A DNA stretch of 64,000 nucleotides from G963708235 sp963708235 (GCA_963708235.1 OY970200.1:2232001-2296000); one strand, 5' to 3'. Shown: positions 38,667 through 48,778, counted from the first letter of the stretch. Numbers and translations: made by a program. The notes: generated by a model from the letters alone, not told the origin.

Positions 38667-39406
38667 CCGGACCCGACACCCCGGACGCCCCACCGGAACC
38701 GTCGCCCGATGCACAGGGCGGCGGACCGGCGGGTCCGTCAACGACGGCGGAGGCGCCACCGATGAGCGTCTCGGTCCTGCATCAGCGGATCCGTGTCAGC
38801 GACGAGGTCGATCTCGAAGCAAGATGGGATCTCCAGGAGGATCCCAGCCACCTCGCCGTGTTCTGTCACCCCCATCCGCTGCAGCGGGGAACGATGACCG
38901 CCCCGTTGATGAACAACGTCACCCGGCACCTGGTCGCCGCAGGTTTTGCGGTGTTGCGCTTCAACTTTCGCGGCGTCGGCACGTCAACCGGCACGCACGG
39001 ATTGGGCGTTGACGAGATGGATGACATCTCCGCCGCCGTCGATGTCGCCATCGCCCGCTACCCCGAGCTTCCCTTCGGAATCTGTGGGTGGTCGTTCGGG
39101 GCGGCAACGGCGCTGCGGTGGCAGGCCCGCCAGCAGTCGCACGCACCCTACGTCGGGATCGCCCCACCGGTTCAGAGCGACCGCAGCCCGGCGCTTCCCC
39201 CACCCGCCGATCTGATGCCTGCTCCCCGGCGGTTCATCATCGGGGACCGCGACCAGTTCTGCACGGTCGAACAGATCGAGACCTACGCCGACTCGATCGG
39301 CGCCTCGGTCGAGGTCCTCAACGGCAGCGACCACTTCTTCTACTTCCGTGAGGAACGAGTGGCAACCGCCGTCTCCGACCACCTGGTCGCTCCGGTCGAC
39401 GGCTGA
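38663..39406 (+). CDS. Alpha/beta hydrolase
   Basis: The 247-residue protein has a Pro/Gly-rich N-terminus of about 35 residues and then a hydrolase fold. It contains HPHPLQRGTMTAPLMNNV, FRGVGTSTGTHG, the nucleophile elbow ICGWSFGAATAL (Ser in GWSFG), the acid in IIGDRDQFC and the base in NGSDHFFYFRE. The pattern is that of the KANL3/Tex30-like and CocE-related family of small hydrolases. A later start at MSVSVLHQRIRV is possible. No substrate can be read from the sequence. Confidence 0.87.
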   Translation: MTGPDTPDAPPEPSPDAQGGGPAGPSTTAEAPPMSVSVLHQRIRVSDEVDLEARWDLQEDPSHLAVFCHPHPLQRGTMTAPLMNNVTRHLVAAGFAVLRFNFRGVGTSTGTHGLGVDEMDDISAAVDVAIARYPELPFGICGWSFGAATALRWQARQQSHAPYVGIAPPVQSDRSPALPPPADLMPAPRRFIIGDRDQFCTVEQIETYADSIGASVEVLNGSDHFFYFREERVATAVSDHLVAPVDG

Positions 39407-39448
39407 TCGGGACGGTCCGCCTCGACGGGGCGGCGCCACCGGTGTGGG

Positions 39449-39658
39449 TCAGCGGCGGGGTGGTCGAAATCCGCGGTTGCGGGCTTCGGCGAGCGTGTCC
39501 GGGGCGAAGCCCTGCAGCAGGTTGAGATCGAGCAGCCCGCCATCGGTCGCCCGCCGTGCCAATACCCCGCCTTCATCATCGTCATCGGTGTCGTAGACCG
39601 TCATCGTGTCGCGGGCGCCCACGAAGCGGTGTTCCTCGAACCGTCGCAACCTGGTCAT
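39449..39658 (-). CDS. Small hypothetical protein (69 residues)
   Basis: ATG 39658 has GAGGAG at ideal spacing. The product, starting MTRLRRFEEHRFVGARDTM, is charged, with an acidic run YDTDDDDEGG and a conserved-looking LLQGFAPDTLAEARNRGF near the C-terminus. There is no signal peptide or membrane segment. I do not know the family. It is followed by the hydrolase gene convergently and preceded by the 20-base tandem repeat. Confidence 0.65.
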   Translation of the reverse strand: MTRLRRFEEHRFVGARDTMTVYDTDDDDEGGVLARRATDGGLLDLNLLQGFAPDTLAEARNRGFRPPRR

Positions 39659-39668
39659 GCATACTCCT

Positions 39669-39748
39669 CTGCTGGATGATCCGGTCCTCTGCTGGATGAT
39701 CCGGCCCCCTCCTGGATGATCCGGTCCGCTATTGGACGATCCGGACGA
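39669..39748. repeat. Four tandem 20-base repeats
   Basis: Units CTGCTGGATGATCCGGTCCT, then three diverging copies at 39689, 39709 and 39729. The fourth overlaps the last codons and stop of the lipoprotein gene to the right, so the array may have grown from that gene's end. It fills the whole space between that gene and the small gene downstream. Confidence 0.75.
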
Positions 39749-40160
39749 CGACATCGCTGATCTCGGGGGCCGACGCCCGGATATCGAGTTCGACCTCGAT
39801 GTCTTCCTTGGTCGCCACCAGGTCGGCGGCGCCGTTCGGCCCGGGCTCGATCGCCGTCACCGTGTACCCACGGGTCTCGAGGTTCTGGGTGAAGTACTCG
39901 GTTGCAGCCTGAGCGCTCGACGGAAGACGCAGGTTCATCTCGGTGAGCCCTCGAGCCGGGTCGATCAGGGTGGCGCCGACCACCGCAACCTCCGGGACCG
40001 GGAAGTCGTCAGGGACCGACGACGGGAGCTCCCCGGACCCGAGTTCGAGACCACCGCCCGACTCCGGTTCGGCATCGGCCTCCTCGGTGCCACCGCAACC
40101 GACGAGACCGACCACCAGGATCCCGAACATCCACGAACGAAACCATCGGCCCCGAATCAT
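39729..40160 (-). CDS. Putative lipoprotein of unknown function
   Basis: The 143-residue product has a signal with lipobox (FGILVVGLVGCGG) and an acidic linker. A small domain begins LPSSVPDDFPVPEVAVVG, with LRLPSSAQAATEYFTQNLET and a C-terminal strand SDVVVRIVQ. The order of a short strand, helix and strands resembles small secreted actinobacterial domains, but I cannot name it. ATG 40160 is chosen as it begins just before the signal sequence; earlier in-frame ATGs give a non-signal-like extension. Confidence 0.7.
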   Translation of the reverse strand: MIRGRWFRSWMFGILVVGLVGCGGTEEADAEPESGGGLELGSGELPSSVPDDFPVPEVAVVGATLIDPARGLTEMNLRLPSSAQAATEYFTQNLETRGYTVTAIEPGPNGAADLVATKEDIEVELDIRASAPEISDVVVRIVQ

Positions 40161-40263
40161 CCGCCCCGAACCCCGTTCGGCACCGAAGTCCGGTATGTGG
40201 TCGACGATGGACCCATCGTCGACCACCGGCCGGGTGCCTTCGAGGCCCATCGGTCGCATCCGA
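40161..40263. other. Part of a poorly coding gap left of the second mutase
   Basis: The 350 bases between the lipoprotein and the mutase stop contain no strong gene. This part includes TGGTCGACGATGG and CCATCGTCGACCA, a near-perfect hairpin at about 40197-40224 that may terminate transcription. The rest may hold the weak gene at 40264-40485. Confidence 0.45.
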
Positions 40264-40485
40264 TCACCGATCACGCGGCATCGACGGAAACGGGAGCACC
40301 GGTCCGCCGACCACCAGCGTCACCGCCGGCTGTGGTCCGGGATCGAGCTTCCAGGCCGGCACCGATGAGGGGGCGACATTGAGAAACCCGGCGAGGAGAA
40401 CCCGCGCCAACACCAGCGGGCTGCCGGGCCGGTGGGGCCGGGGGGCTGGGTCGCCGTCACCCGACGCCCGGTGACGTGGGCTCAC
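40264..40485 (-). CDS. Possible small protein, uncertain
   Basis: From a GTG at 40485 a 73-residue frame runs with GC-rich third positions. It has a Pro/Arg-rich start and a more protein-like middle, VLARVLLAGFLNVAPSSVPA, ending PFPSMPRDR. It lies just downstream of the mutase stop on the same strand. There is no recognisable domain or ribosome site, so it may be non-coding. Confidence 0.3.
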   Translation of the reverse strand: MSPRHRASGDGDPAPRPHRPGSPLVLARVLLAGFLNVAPSSVPAWKLDPGPQPAVTLVVGGPVLPFPSMPRDR

Positions 40486-40510
40486 CCGTGCACCGGCGCC
40501 GTGCGGCGAC

Positions 40511-42187
<1,677 letters not shown>

Positions 42188-42191
<4 letters not shown>

Positions 42192-42634
42192 CCTGACTCC
42201 TCGTATCGCTCGATGATGGGGCGGCTCTCCTCGGGATCGACCGGCGCCCCCACGGCGCCGAGTTCCGCCAGGTACTCCGCTTGCAGATCGAGCACCTCGA
42301 TGATCACGGCGGCATCGTAGGAGAAGCCTTGGGCGAACGCCTGCTCCTGGGCATATTCGGCGGCTTCCATCCCTCCGACGACGGCGACCGCATCGCCACG
42401 CAACGTCGGGTCCTGGAGGTAGCGCAGCTCCCACTCGAGGATCCGCCGCACATCGGCCCGCCGTACCGTCTCGCTGGTTTCGGGGCTGAGCCGCTTCACC
42501 ACGAAGTCGAGCGCATCCTCGATGCCGTACACCACGGCCCGATCGGGCAGACGTCGGCGCTCCTGCCAGGCGAAGGCGATCGCCACGGCAAGGACCGAAC
42601 CCACGAGAGCCATCCCGATCAGTACAGTTGTCAC
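42188..42634 (-). CDS. Membrane-anchored hypothetical protein
   Basis: The 148-residue product begins with one hydrophobic helix (VLIGMALVGSVLAVAIAFAW). A helical cytoplasmic region follows with YGIEDALDFVVKRLSPETSE and two arginine-rich stretches, then an acidic end. The GTG at 42634 is chosen because TACCAT lies 6 bases upstream (leaderless). The stop overlaps the mutase start, so it is likely co-transcribed with it. No domain is recognised, and it could simply precede the mutase in the operon without sharing function. Confidence 0.65.
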
Positions 42635-42743
42635 CCGGCAATGGTACCGTCCGGCTTCGCACCCTTCGTGTGCCGACATCACCGCTCGCCATCACCCGCC
42701 CAAAGCCACTGGTCGCCTGGGCACGTCCGGGGAGGGACGCACC

Positions 42744-43322
42744 ATCTCACTCGAAGTCACACGCCGTTTCCTCGCCATCCTGGCGCTCGGGGTGGACCTG
42801 GTCGTCATCTTCGCCCTGGTGCTGCTGGTGGGCAGCCGTTTCTCGGTGGGGATGGCGAACCTGCGACGCCGTATCGAGATCTCGCTCCACGGAAACGAGC
42901 TCTGGCTGGCGTTCGCCGTGGCCCTCACCGCCACCCTCGGCAGTCTGTACCTCTCGGAGATCGCACACCTCCCGCCGTGCAAGTACTGCTGGTTCCAGCG
43001 CATCGCGATGTATCCGCTGGCACTGATCCTGGGCATCGCGGCGTGGAAGAAGGACCGGCAGGTGGGTCGCTACGTGTTCCCGTTGGCCACCATCGGGGGG
43101 TTGATCGCCTCGTATCACTACCTGATCGAGAATTTTCCCGACCTCGCCGGCGGTGTGTGTGACCCCGTGGTCCCCTGCACCGCCCCTGTGGTGTGGGAGT
43201 TCGGATTTGTTTCCGTTCCCTTTATGGCTTTGGCCGCATTCTCCCTTATCATTGTCTTGCTGGCGGTTGCCCGTTCCAACGACCGGGCAGAGGCCGAAGA
43301 GGTAGAGGCCGAGGAAGAGTGA
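42744..43322 (+). CDS. DsbB/BdbC-like disulfide bond formation membrane protein, atypical AUC start
   Basis: This quinone-linked membrane protein oxidises periplasmic thiol-disulfide partners. About 192 residues contain five transmembrane helices. An N-terminal helix comes first, and then LYLSEIAHLPPCKYCWFQR carries the CxxC of DsbB. A second cysteine pair is in GGVCDPVVPCTAPVVWEFG and is followed by VSVPFMALAAFSLII. The frame has no ATG, GTG or TTG at the right place. A strong GGGGAGGG (42729-42736) is followed 7 bases later by ATC, the only position that fits. The start may be AUC or an ATG with a base error. The next gene is a thioredoxin-fold partner. Confidence 0.85.
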   Translation: MSLEVTRRFLAILALGVDLVVIFALVLLVGSRFSVGMANLRRRIEISLHGNELWLAFAVALTATLGSLYLSEIAHLPPCKYCWFQRIAMYPLALILGIAAWKKDRQVGRYVFPLATIGGLIASYHYLIENFPDLAGGVCDPVVPCTAPVVWEFGFVSVPFMALAAFSLIIVLLAVARSNDRAEAEEVEAEEE

Positions 43323-43398
43323 CTCGACGGGTCGCTCCGCACGTGCCCAGAGTTTTTCCAGAGATCGCAACACCCAACCCATTACCCAGAGGTGCCCC

Positions 43399-44175
43399 GT
43401 GACCACCGCCAAGAAGACGCCCGGCAAGAAAGCGCCGCAGGCCCCCGCCCAGTCCGGTGCGGCCAAGGGGCGTGGCAAGACCAACTCCAAGACCGCCGCC
43501 AACTCCAAGACCGGCTCGACGACCGATGCCGGCGGCAAACGTACCCGCCCGCTCCCGACGGCCGCCGCCCCCAAGAAGAAGAAGTTCCCGGTGCTGCCGG
43601 TGGTCTTCGGTGCGATCGCCCTGGCGCTGGTCGCCGCGATCGTCTTCAGCCCCGATACCGAAATCGGGAGCGAATACGGTGAGATCACGGTCACCGGTGA
43701 CGGCCTCCCGCCGTACATCTCCGGCCAGGAGGACACCGCAGTGGGAACACCGGCGCCCGGTATCGACGGCGTCGATTTCGACGGCGGTTCGGTCTCGATC
43801 GCCAGTGACGGTGTCCCCAAGGCCGTGGTCTTCCTCGCCCACTGGTGCCCTCACTGCCAGCGAGAGGTTCCCAAGGTTCAGGAATGGCTCGACGGTGGCG
43901 GTGGTGTCGCCGGTGTCGAGATGGTCTCGATCGCAACCGACATGAACTCGACGAGGACCAACTACCCGCCTTCGTCGTGGCTGGAGAACGAAGGTTGGAC
44001 CCCGCCGGTGATTCGCGACACGGTCGGGAACGAAGCGCTCCAGGCGTACGGTTCGGGTGGCTTCCCCTACTGGGTCTTCATCGACGCCGATGGCAACGTC
44101 GCCCGCCGCTCCAGCGGTGAACTCGACGTCAGCGTGCTCGAGAGCTACATGCAGGAGATCGCCCCCGCCACCTGA
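43399..44175 (+). CDS. Membrane-anchored thioredoxin-fold protein (TlpA/DsbE-like)
   Basis: The 258-residue protein has a long Lys/Ala/Thr-rich cytoplasmic tail (residues 1-60) and one transmembrane helix (VLPVVFGAIALALVAAIVF). An extracytoplasmic thioredoxin domain follows, with VVFLAHWCPHCQREVPKV (CPHC) and the cis-proline loop GGFPYWVFIDADG. It probably forms or isomerises disulfides and is re-oxidised by the DsbB-like protein encoded 76 bases upstream. The start is GTG 43399 with AGAGGT before it. The very basic tail is unusual for the family. Confidence 0.88.
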   Translation: MTTAKKTPGKKAPQAPAQSGAAKGRGKTNSKTAANSKTGSTTDAGGKRTRPLPTAAAPKKKKFPVLPVVFGAIALALVAAIVFSPDTEIGSEYGEITVTGDGLPPYISGQEDTAVGTPAPGIDGVDFDGGSVSIASDGVPKAVVFLAHWCPHCQREVPKVQEWLDGGGGVAGVEMVSIATDMNSTRTNYPPSSWLENEGWTPPVIRDTVGNEALQAYGSGGFPYWVFIDADGNVARRSSGELDVSVLESYMQEIAPAT

Positions 44176-44228
44176 AACCGCCGCCCGACGCCCTGAGCAC
44201 CGGGCGATCGGCGATCCCTGCGACGTGA

Positions 44229-44256
44229 GTTGGCCCTCCCCCACGGGAGGGCCAAC
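44229..44256. terminator. Bidirectional terminator hairpin
   Basis: GTTGGCCCTCCC at 44229-44240 pairs perfectly with GGGAGGGCCAAC at 44245-44256 around CCAC, followed by CTCGTTTA. It lies between the convergent thioredoxin-like and DinB-like genes. The stem shares GGGAGGGCC with the window's dispersed repeat. Confidence 0.8.
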
Positions 44257-44289
44257 CTCGTTTAGGGGCAGGAGCGCAGAGTGAGCAGC

Positions 44290-44796
44290 TCAGGGGGTGG
44301 GAGCGTAGCCGGTGACGCCGTCGATCTGCTCGCGCACGATGTCCATGTGACCGAGGTGCCGGGCGGTCTCCGTGATCATGTGGACCATGATCCATCGAAG
44401 TGAGAAGTGCACACCGTTCTGGTCACCTTTGGACACCATGTCGAGATCGGAGCCGGCGATGACACGGTTGCATCGCTCCACATGGGCCCGGTAGAGGTCG
44501 ATGACGTCCGCCACGGTGTCACCGAGTTCGGGACGGAAGTCGGCGGCGGGGTCGTCGTCGGGATACGGGTAGTCGACCCGGTCGCCGGCGAACACCTCGA
44601 CGAACCAGTACAGGTCGGTCCAGGCGAGGTGCTTGACCAGCCCAAGAAGGTTGGTCCCGGATGGGACCATCGGTCGGGTTGCCGCTTCGTCGTCGAGCCC
44701 CTCGAGCCTCCACACCGCGATCGCACGTTGGTTGTCCAGCGATTCGATCAGCGTCTGCTTGTCGGAGGCGGTCTTGTCGGTGGGAGTGAACTTCAT
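44290..44796 (-). CDS. DinB/DUF664 family protein (bacillithiol/mycothiol S-transferase superfamily)
   Basis: This 168-residue four-helix metal-binding protein has LVKHLAWTDLYWFVEVFAG with the first histidine and VHMITETARHLGHMDIVRE with the other two, the DinB superfamily triad. It ends with DGVTGYAPTP. Family members act as thiol transferases or enzymes of unknown role, and the thiol cofactor in actinobacteria is usually mycothiol. ATG 44796 is chosen over TTG 44799 because TAGCGT sits 6 bases upstream (leaderless). Confidence 0.88.
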   Translation of the reverse strand: MKFTPTDKTASDKQTLIESLDNQRAIAVWRLEGLDDEAATRPMVPSGTNLLGLVKHLAWTDLYWFVEVFAGDRVDYPYPDDDPAADFRPELGDTVADVIDLYRAHVERCNRVIAGSDLDMVSKGDQNGVHFSLRWIMVHMITETARHLGHMDIVREQIDGVTGYAPTP

Positions 44797-44941
44797 CAAC
44801 CCACGCTAATCCCGGCCCGACGCCATCGATCCGTCCGGATTGGGGCGATCAGGTGAGCACCGATCCGAACCGCAACCCGGGTGGGACCGGTGCCGACCCG
44901 AGCGGCCTGACCCCCCGCCACCTCCGGTAGCCTCCGTCCCC

Positions 44942-45550
44942 ATGCCTGCCCCCTGGCACCTGGAGACCGAACACTTCGCCATCCGCAAGGTGGTGGTGGG
45001 GCGTCTCGAGAACAACGTCTATGTCGTGGCGTGTCGCCGGACGGAGGCGGCCGTGATCATCGACGCCGCCGCCGAACCGGGTCGAATCCTCGCCGAGACC
45101 TCCGATGTCCGGCCGGTCGCCATCCTGACCACCCACGGTCACTTCGATCATGTGGGTGCGGCACGTCAGGTCGCCGCCGAACTCGGCATCCCGGTCCGGC
45201 TCGACCCGGCCGATGCCGGACTGGCCGGGTTCGAGCCCGACGAGCCGCTGGTCGCCGGCCCGACCTCCTTCGGTGACGTCACCATCGAAGTGGTACCGAC
45301 ACCAGGGCACACCCCGGGTTCGATCTGTCTGCTGCTGCCGGGAGTGGCACTCACCGGTGACACCCTGTTTCCGGGGGGGCCCGGCGGTACCGGGAGCCCG
45401 GGTTCCAGCTTTACCCAGATCATCGACAGCATCGAGCGGCGGTTGCTCGCCCTACCGGGCGGTACCCTGGTGATGCCGGGTCACGGTCTCGACACCACGA
45501 TCGGACACGAGGCCCCCCGCCTGGACGAATGGCGCCGGCGCGGTTGGTGA
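44942..45550 (+). CDS. Metallo-beta-lactamase fold hydrolase (glyoxalase II-like)
   Basis: The 202-residue cytoplasmic enzyme has the zinc motifs ILTTHGHFDHVGAARQ (HxHxDH), PTPGHTPGSICLLL, ALTGDTLFPG and VMPGHGLDTTI. It is the compact form of hydroxyacylglutathione hydrolase-like proteins without the C-terminal helical domain. In actinobacteria a mycothiol or free thioester is a more plausible substrate than glutathione. TAGCCT with an 8-base gap before ATG 44942 indicates a leaderless message. It precedes the LLM oxidoreductase on the same strand. Confidence 0.9.
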   Translation: MPAPWHLETEHFAIRKVVVGRLENNVYVVACRRTEAAVIIDAAAEPGRILAETSDVRPVAILTTHGHFDHVGAARQVAAELGIPVRLDPADAGLAGFEPDEPLVAGPTSFGDVTIEVVPTPGHTPGSICLLLPGVALTGDTLFPGGPGGTGSPGSSFTQIIDSIERRLLALPGGTLVMPGHGLDTTIGHEAPRLDEWRRRGW

Positions 45551-45631
45551 CAGGACAGCCGATGACGAAAGCCGGCGACGAGGGCGGCCGGCGATGTTGC
45601 CGGCTGCGGCACCCGAGCGGAGGAGGGTCTC

Positions 45632-46570
45632 ATCCAAACCGGATTCATGGTGGAACCGCAGATGGGTGGCAGCTACCCGGATCTGCTCCGGCTGGCCCGC
45701 TGGGCCGAGGAACAGGGTTTCGACAGCTTCGCCCGCTCCGACCACTACCTGGACGGGGACCGCTCCGCCAATGCCACCGATGCGCTGACCACCTTCGGTG
45801 GTCTCGCCGTCGAGACCGGAGAGATCCTGCTGACCGTACTTGTCTCCCCGGTCACCTTCCGCCACCCGGGGGTGTTGGCCAAGATCGCCGCCACCCTCGC
45901 CGAGATGTCCGGAGACCGGTTCGAGCTCGGTGTCGGCACCGGGTGGATGGAGTCCGAGCACGACGCTTTCGGGCTCGACCTGCCCGGATTGCGTGAGCGA
46001 TTCGACCGGTTCGAGGAGAGCCTCGGGTATCTGTGGAGTGCGTTCGGGCGAAACGCCGGTGGCTTCTCCGGTGACCGCTACCGGCTTGCCGACATCGAGG
46101 TGCTGCCCCGGGTCGGCGAGCGTGTCCCGATCGTCATCGGTGGCAAGGGCCCCCGGCGAACCCCCGACCTCGCCGGACGGTTCGCCGACGAATACAACAT
46201 GTTCGCCACGGACCGGGACACCTTCGGAGCCCGGATCTCCACGATGCGGGCCGCCGCCATGGGAGCCGGACGAGATCCGGATCAGATTGGCCTGTCGATG
46301 ATGTTGACTCCGCTCGTCGGCGACGATGTCGCCGAATACATGGATCGTCTCGGTCACGCCGCGGCCGGGCTCGGGTTGGCGCCGGACGCCCTGGAACGGG
46401 ATCTCGCTGCCCGCAACGTCCCGCACGGCACCTCCGAGCAGGTGGCCGAATCCCTCGCCGAGATCGCTTCATGGGGCGTCGGGCGGATCTACCTCCAACA
46501 ATATGCGGCGCTGGCGGAGATCGACCTCGACCGGGAGGCCCGGACCCACCGCCTGCTGCGGAGCATCTGA
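45632..46570 (+). CDS. LLM-class F420-dependent oxidoreductase, start uncertain (AUC 45632 or ATG 45647)
   Basis: This flavin/F420 TIM-barrel oxidoreductase is recognised by WAEEQGFDSFARSDHYL, LVSPVTFRHPGVLAK, AEMSGDRFELGVGTGWMESE and VIVIGGKGPRRT-like motifs, in this order (the last reads PIVIGGKGPRRTPDL). The first barrel strand of such proteins is normally preserved as QTGFMVEP. Here it begins five codons before the only usable ATG (45647). A strong GGAGGAGG (45619-45626) lies correctly spaced for initiation at ATC 45632. The substrate is unknown. It precedes sufC by about 120 bases. Confidence 0.87.
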   Translation: MQTGFMVEPQMGGSYPDLLRLARWAEEQGFDSFARSDHYLDGDRSANATDALTTFGGLAVETGEILLTVLVSPVTFRHPGVLAKIAATLAEMSGDRFELGVGTGWMESEHDAFGLDLPGLRERFDRFEESLGYLWSAFGRNAGGFSGDRYRLADIEVLPRVGERVPIVIGGKGPRRTPDLAGRFADEYNMFATDRDTFGARISTMRAAAMGAGRDPDQIGLSMMLTPLVGDDVAEYMDRLGHAAAGLGLAPDALERDLAARNVPHGTSEQVAESLAEIASWGVGRIYLQQYAALAEIDLDREARTHRLLRSI

Positions 46571-46675
46571 GGGTCAGACGTTGTCGGGGCGGGCGATGCG
46601 GGGCGGGCGATGCGACCCTGGACAGTGCCCGCAGCACCCGGTCGGCACCCAGCGAGAGAGGGAACCGGGCCTCAC

Positions 46676-46681
46676 TACAAT
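46676..46681 (+). promoter_or_regulatory. -10 box TACAAT of leaderless sufC promoter
   Basis: TACAAT, a strong match to the actinobacterial TANNNT -10 element, ends 8 bases before the sufC ATG at 46690. No ribosome site is present, so transcription probably begins at or next to the start codon. Confidence 0.6.
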
Positions 46682-46689
46682 CGTTGACG

Positions 46690-47442
46690 ATGGAAACCTC
46701 ACTACTCGTCATCGAAGACCTGCATGTCTCGGCCGGAGACACCGACATCGTCAAGGGCCTCAGCCTCACCGTGGAACACGGAGAGATCCATGCGCTCATG
46801 GGTCCCAACGGGTCCGGAAAGAGCACCCTCGCATCGGTTCTGATGGGCCACCCCGCCTACACGATCACCCGCGGGTCGGTTCACTACAAGGGCGAGGACA
46901 TCGCCGAGTGGACCGCCGACCAGCGGGCCCGCGCCGGGATCTTCCTGGGTTTCCAGTATCCGGAAGAGATCCCCGGGGTGTCGGTCATCAACTTCCTGCG
47001 CACCGCACTGTCCAACCGGACCGGCACCGACTACACCGTCCTCGAACTGCGACTCAAGATCATGGAGGTGATGAAGGACCTCGAGATCGATCCTTCGTTC
47101 GCCGACCGCTATCTCAACGAAGGGTTCTCCGGCGGGGAGAGGAAGCGCAACGAGGTGCTGCAGATGTCGGTGCTGGCGCCCGAGCTCGCCGTTCTCGACG
47201 AAACCGACTCCGGGCTCGACATCGATGCGTTGCGCACCGTCTCCGAAGGGGTGCAGCGACTCGCCGGTCCCGAACGCGGCTTTCTCATCATCACCCACTA
47301 CCAGCGGATGCTCGACTATCTGGAGCCTTCCCACGTCCATGTGTTCGTCGACGGCAATGTGGTCGAGAGCGGCGGCCCGGAGCTGGCCAGACGCGTCGAA
47401 GCGGACGGATACGAGAGCTTCCGTCCAGTTTCCGCCGGATGA
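46690..47442 (+). CDS. sufC: Fe-S cluster assembly ATPase
   Basis: This ABC-type ATPase normally drives cluster assembly on the SufBD scaffold. The 250 residues have Walker A MGPNGSGKSTLASVLMGH, the Q-loop FLGFQYPEEIPGVSV (the SufC-specific Q/E-E-I-P-G sequence), signature FSGGERKRNEVLQM, Walker B LAVLDETDSGLDID and the switch histidine in IITHYQRML. These are diagnostic of SufC over other ABC proteins. Its stop overlaps the sufS start. sufB and sufD are not upstream, so they must be elsewhere in the genome. Confidence 0.96.
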   Translation: METSLLVIEDLHVSAGDTDIVKGLSLTVEHGEIHALMGPNGSGKSTLASVLMGHPAYTITRGSVHYKGEDIAEWTADQRARAGIFLGFQYPEEIPGVSVINFLRTALSNRTGTDYTVLELRLKIMEVMKDLEIDPSFADRYLNEGFSGGERKRNEVLQMSVLAPELAVLDETDSGLDIDALRTVSEGVQRLAGPERGFLIITHYQRMLDYLEPSHVHVFVDGNVVESGGPELARRVEADGYESFRPVSAG

Positions 47443-48671
47443 CCGACCTCTCGGCCGTCCGCGCCGACTTCCCGATCCTCGGCCGAACCGTCAACGGTCG
47501 CCCACTGGTGTATCTGGACTCGGCGGCGACCACCCAGAAGCCGGACGTGGTCATCGAAGCGGTAGCCGACCACTACCGCACCACCAACGCCAACGTCCAC
47601 CGCGGCGCCTACTCGCTGTCGGACGAGGCGACGACGGCCTTCGAATCGGCCCGTCGCCAGGTGGCCGCCTTCATCGGCGCCTCGGCCCCCGAGGAGCTGG
47701 TCTTCACCAGGGGCACGACGTCGGGAATCAACCAGATCGCTCTGGGGTGGGGACTCCATCACCTCGGACCGGGTGACCGCATCGTCCTCACCCTGTTGGA
47801 GCACCACTCCAACATCGTCCCGTGGCAGCTCGTCGCCCGGTACACGGGCGCCGAACTGGCCTACCTCGGTGTCGACGACCAGCAGCAGGTGAACGTCGAC
47901 GACCTCGACCGGGTCATCGACGCCCGCACCAAGGTCGTGTCCTTCAGCGGGATGTCCAATGTCACCGGGGGCATCCCACCTCTGCGAGAGATTGCCGCCG
48001 CCGCCCGAGCCGTGGGCGCACTGGTGGTCGTCGACGGCGCCCAGGCCGTGCCGCACCTTCCGATCGACGTTTCCACCCTCGACATCGATTTCCTGGCGTT
48101 CAGCGGTCACAAGATGCTGGGTCCGACCGGGATCGGCGGACTGTGGGGACGGCGCGATCGGTTGGAGGAGATGGAACCGGCCGAGGGCGGCGGAGAGATG
48201 ATCTCCGATGTCGGGTTGTATGAATCGCGTTGGGCCCCGGTACCCCACAAGTTCGAGGCCGGCACTCCCCCCATCGCCCAGGCCGTCGGGCTCGCCGCCG
48301 CCGTGGGCTACCTGGAGAAGCTGGGGATGACCGAGGTGCGCCGTCACGAGAAGGCCATCACCGGTTACGCCCTGGAACGTCTCGCCGAGATCCCCGATCT
48401 GACCATCTTCGGTCCCACCGATCTCGAGGTCCGTGGTGCGGCGGTCAGTTTCACCATGGGCGACGTCCACGCCCACGACATGGCCACCATTCTCGATGAG
48501 GAGTTCGGCGTCGCCATCCGAGCCGGGCATCATTGCGCCAAGCCGCTGATGCGTCACCTCGATGTGGCGTCCACCGCCCGCGCCTCGTTCTCGGTGTACA
48601 CCACCACCGGCGAAATCGACCTGCTGGTGGCCGGACTCCACCGTACCCGCCAGGTCTTCGGTCTCGACTGA
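47439..48671 (+). CDS. sufS: Cysteine desulfurase
   Basis: This PLP enzyme takes sulfur from cysteine for Fe-S cluster assembly. The 410 residues show LDSAATTQKPDVVIEAV, NANVHRGAYSLSDEATTA, EHHSNIVPWQL, DGAQAVPHLP and the PLP lysine in AFSGHKMLGPTGIGGL (about residue 225). The active-site cysteine is in IRAGHHCAKPLM (about residue 365). This is the group II desulfurase pattern. ATG 47439 overlaps the sufC stop (ATGA). No sufU or sulfur-acceptor gene follows; the next feature is a strong hairpin. Confidence 0.97.
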   Translation: MTDLSAVRADFPILGRTVNGRPLVYLDSAATTQKPDVVIEAVADHYRTTNANVHRGAYSLSDEATTAFESARRQVAAFIGASAPEELVFTRGTTSGINQIALGWGLHHLGPGDRIVLTLLEHHSNIVPWQLVARYTGAELAYLGVDDQQQVNVDDLDRVIDARTKVVSFSGMSNVTGGIPPLREIAAAARAVGALVVVDGAQAVPHLPIDVSTLDIDFLAFSGHKMLGPTGIGGLWGRRDRLEEMEPAEGGGEMISDVGLYESRWAPVPHKFEAGTPPIAQAVGLAAAVGYLEKLGMTEVRRHEKAITGYALERLAEIPDLTIFGPTDLEVRGAAVSFTMGDVHAHDMATILDEEFGVAIRAGHHCAKPLMRHLDVASTARASFSVYTTTGEIDLLVAGLHRTRQVFGLD

Positions 48672-48737
48672 GCCGGGTCGCCGGAAGCTCCCACCGACGC
48701 ACGACGCGTCGTCGCCGCTCACCCCACGCCTCAACCT

Positions 48738-48778
48738 GCGAGGGCCCCGCATCGCCGATGTCGATGCGGGGCCCTCGC
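48738..48778. terminator. Strong hairpin between sufS and a convergent gene
   Basis: GCGAGGGCCCCGCATCG at 48738-48754 pairs perfectly with 48762-48778, with a 7-base loop. The following sequence lacks a T-run. Its position between convergent genes makes it a likely bidirectional terminator. Confidence 0.75.
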
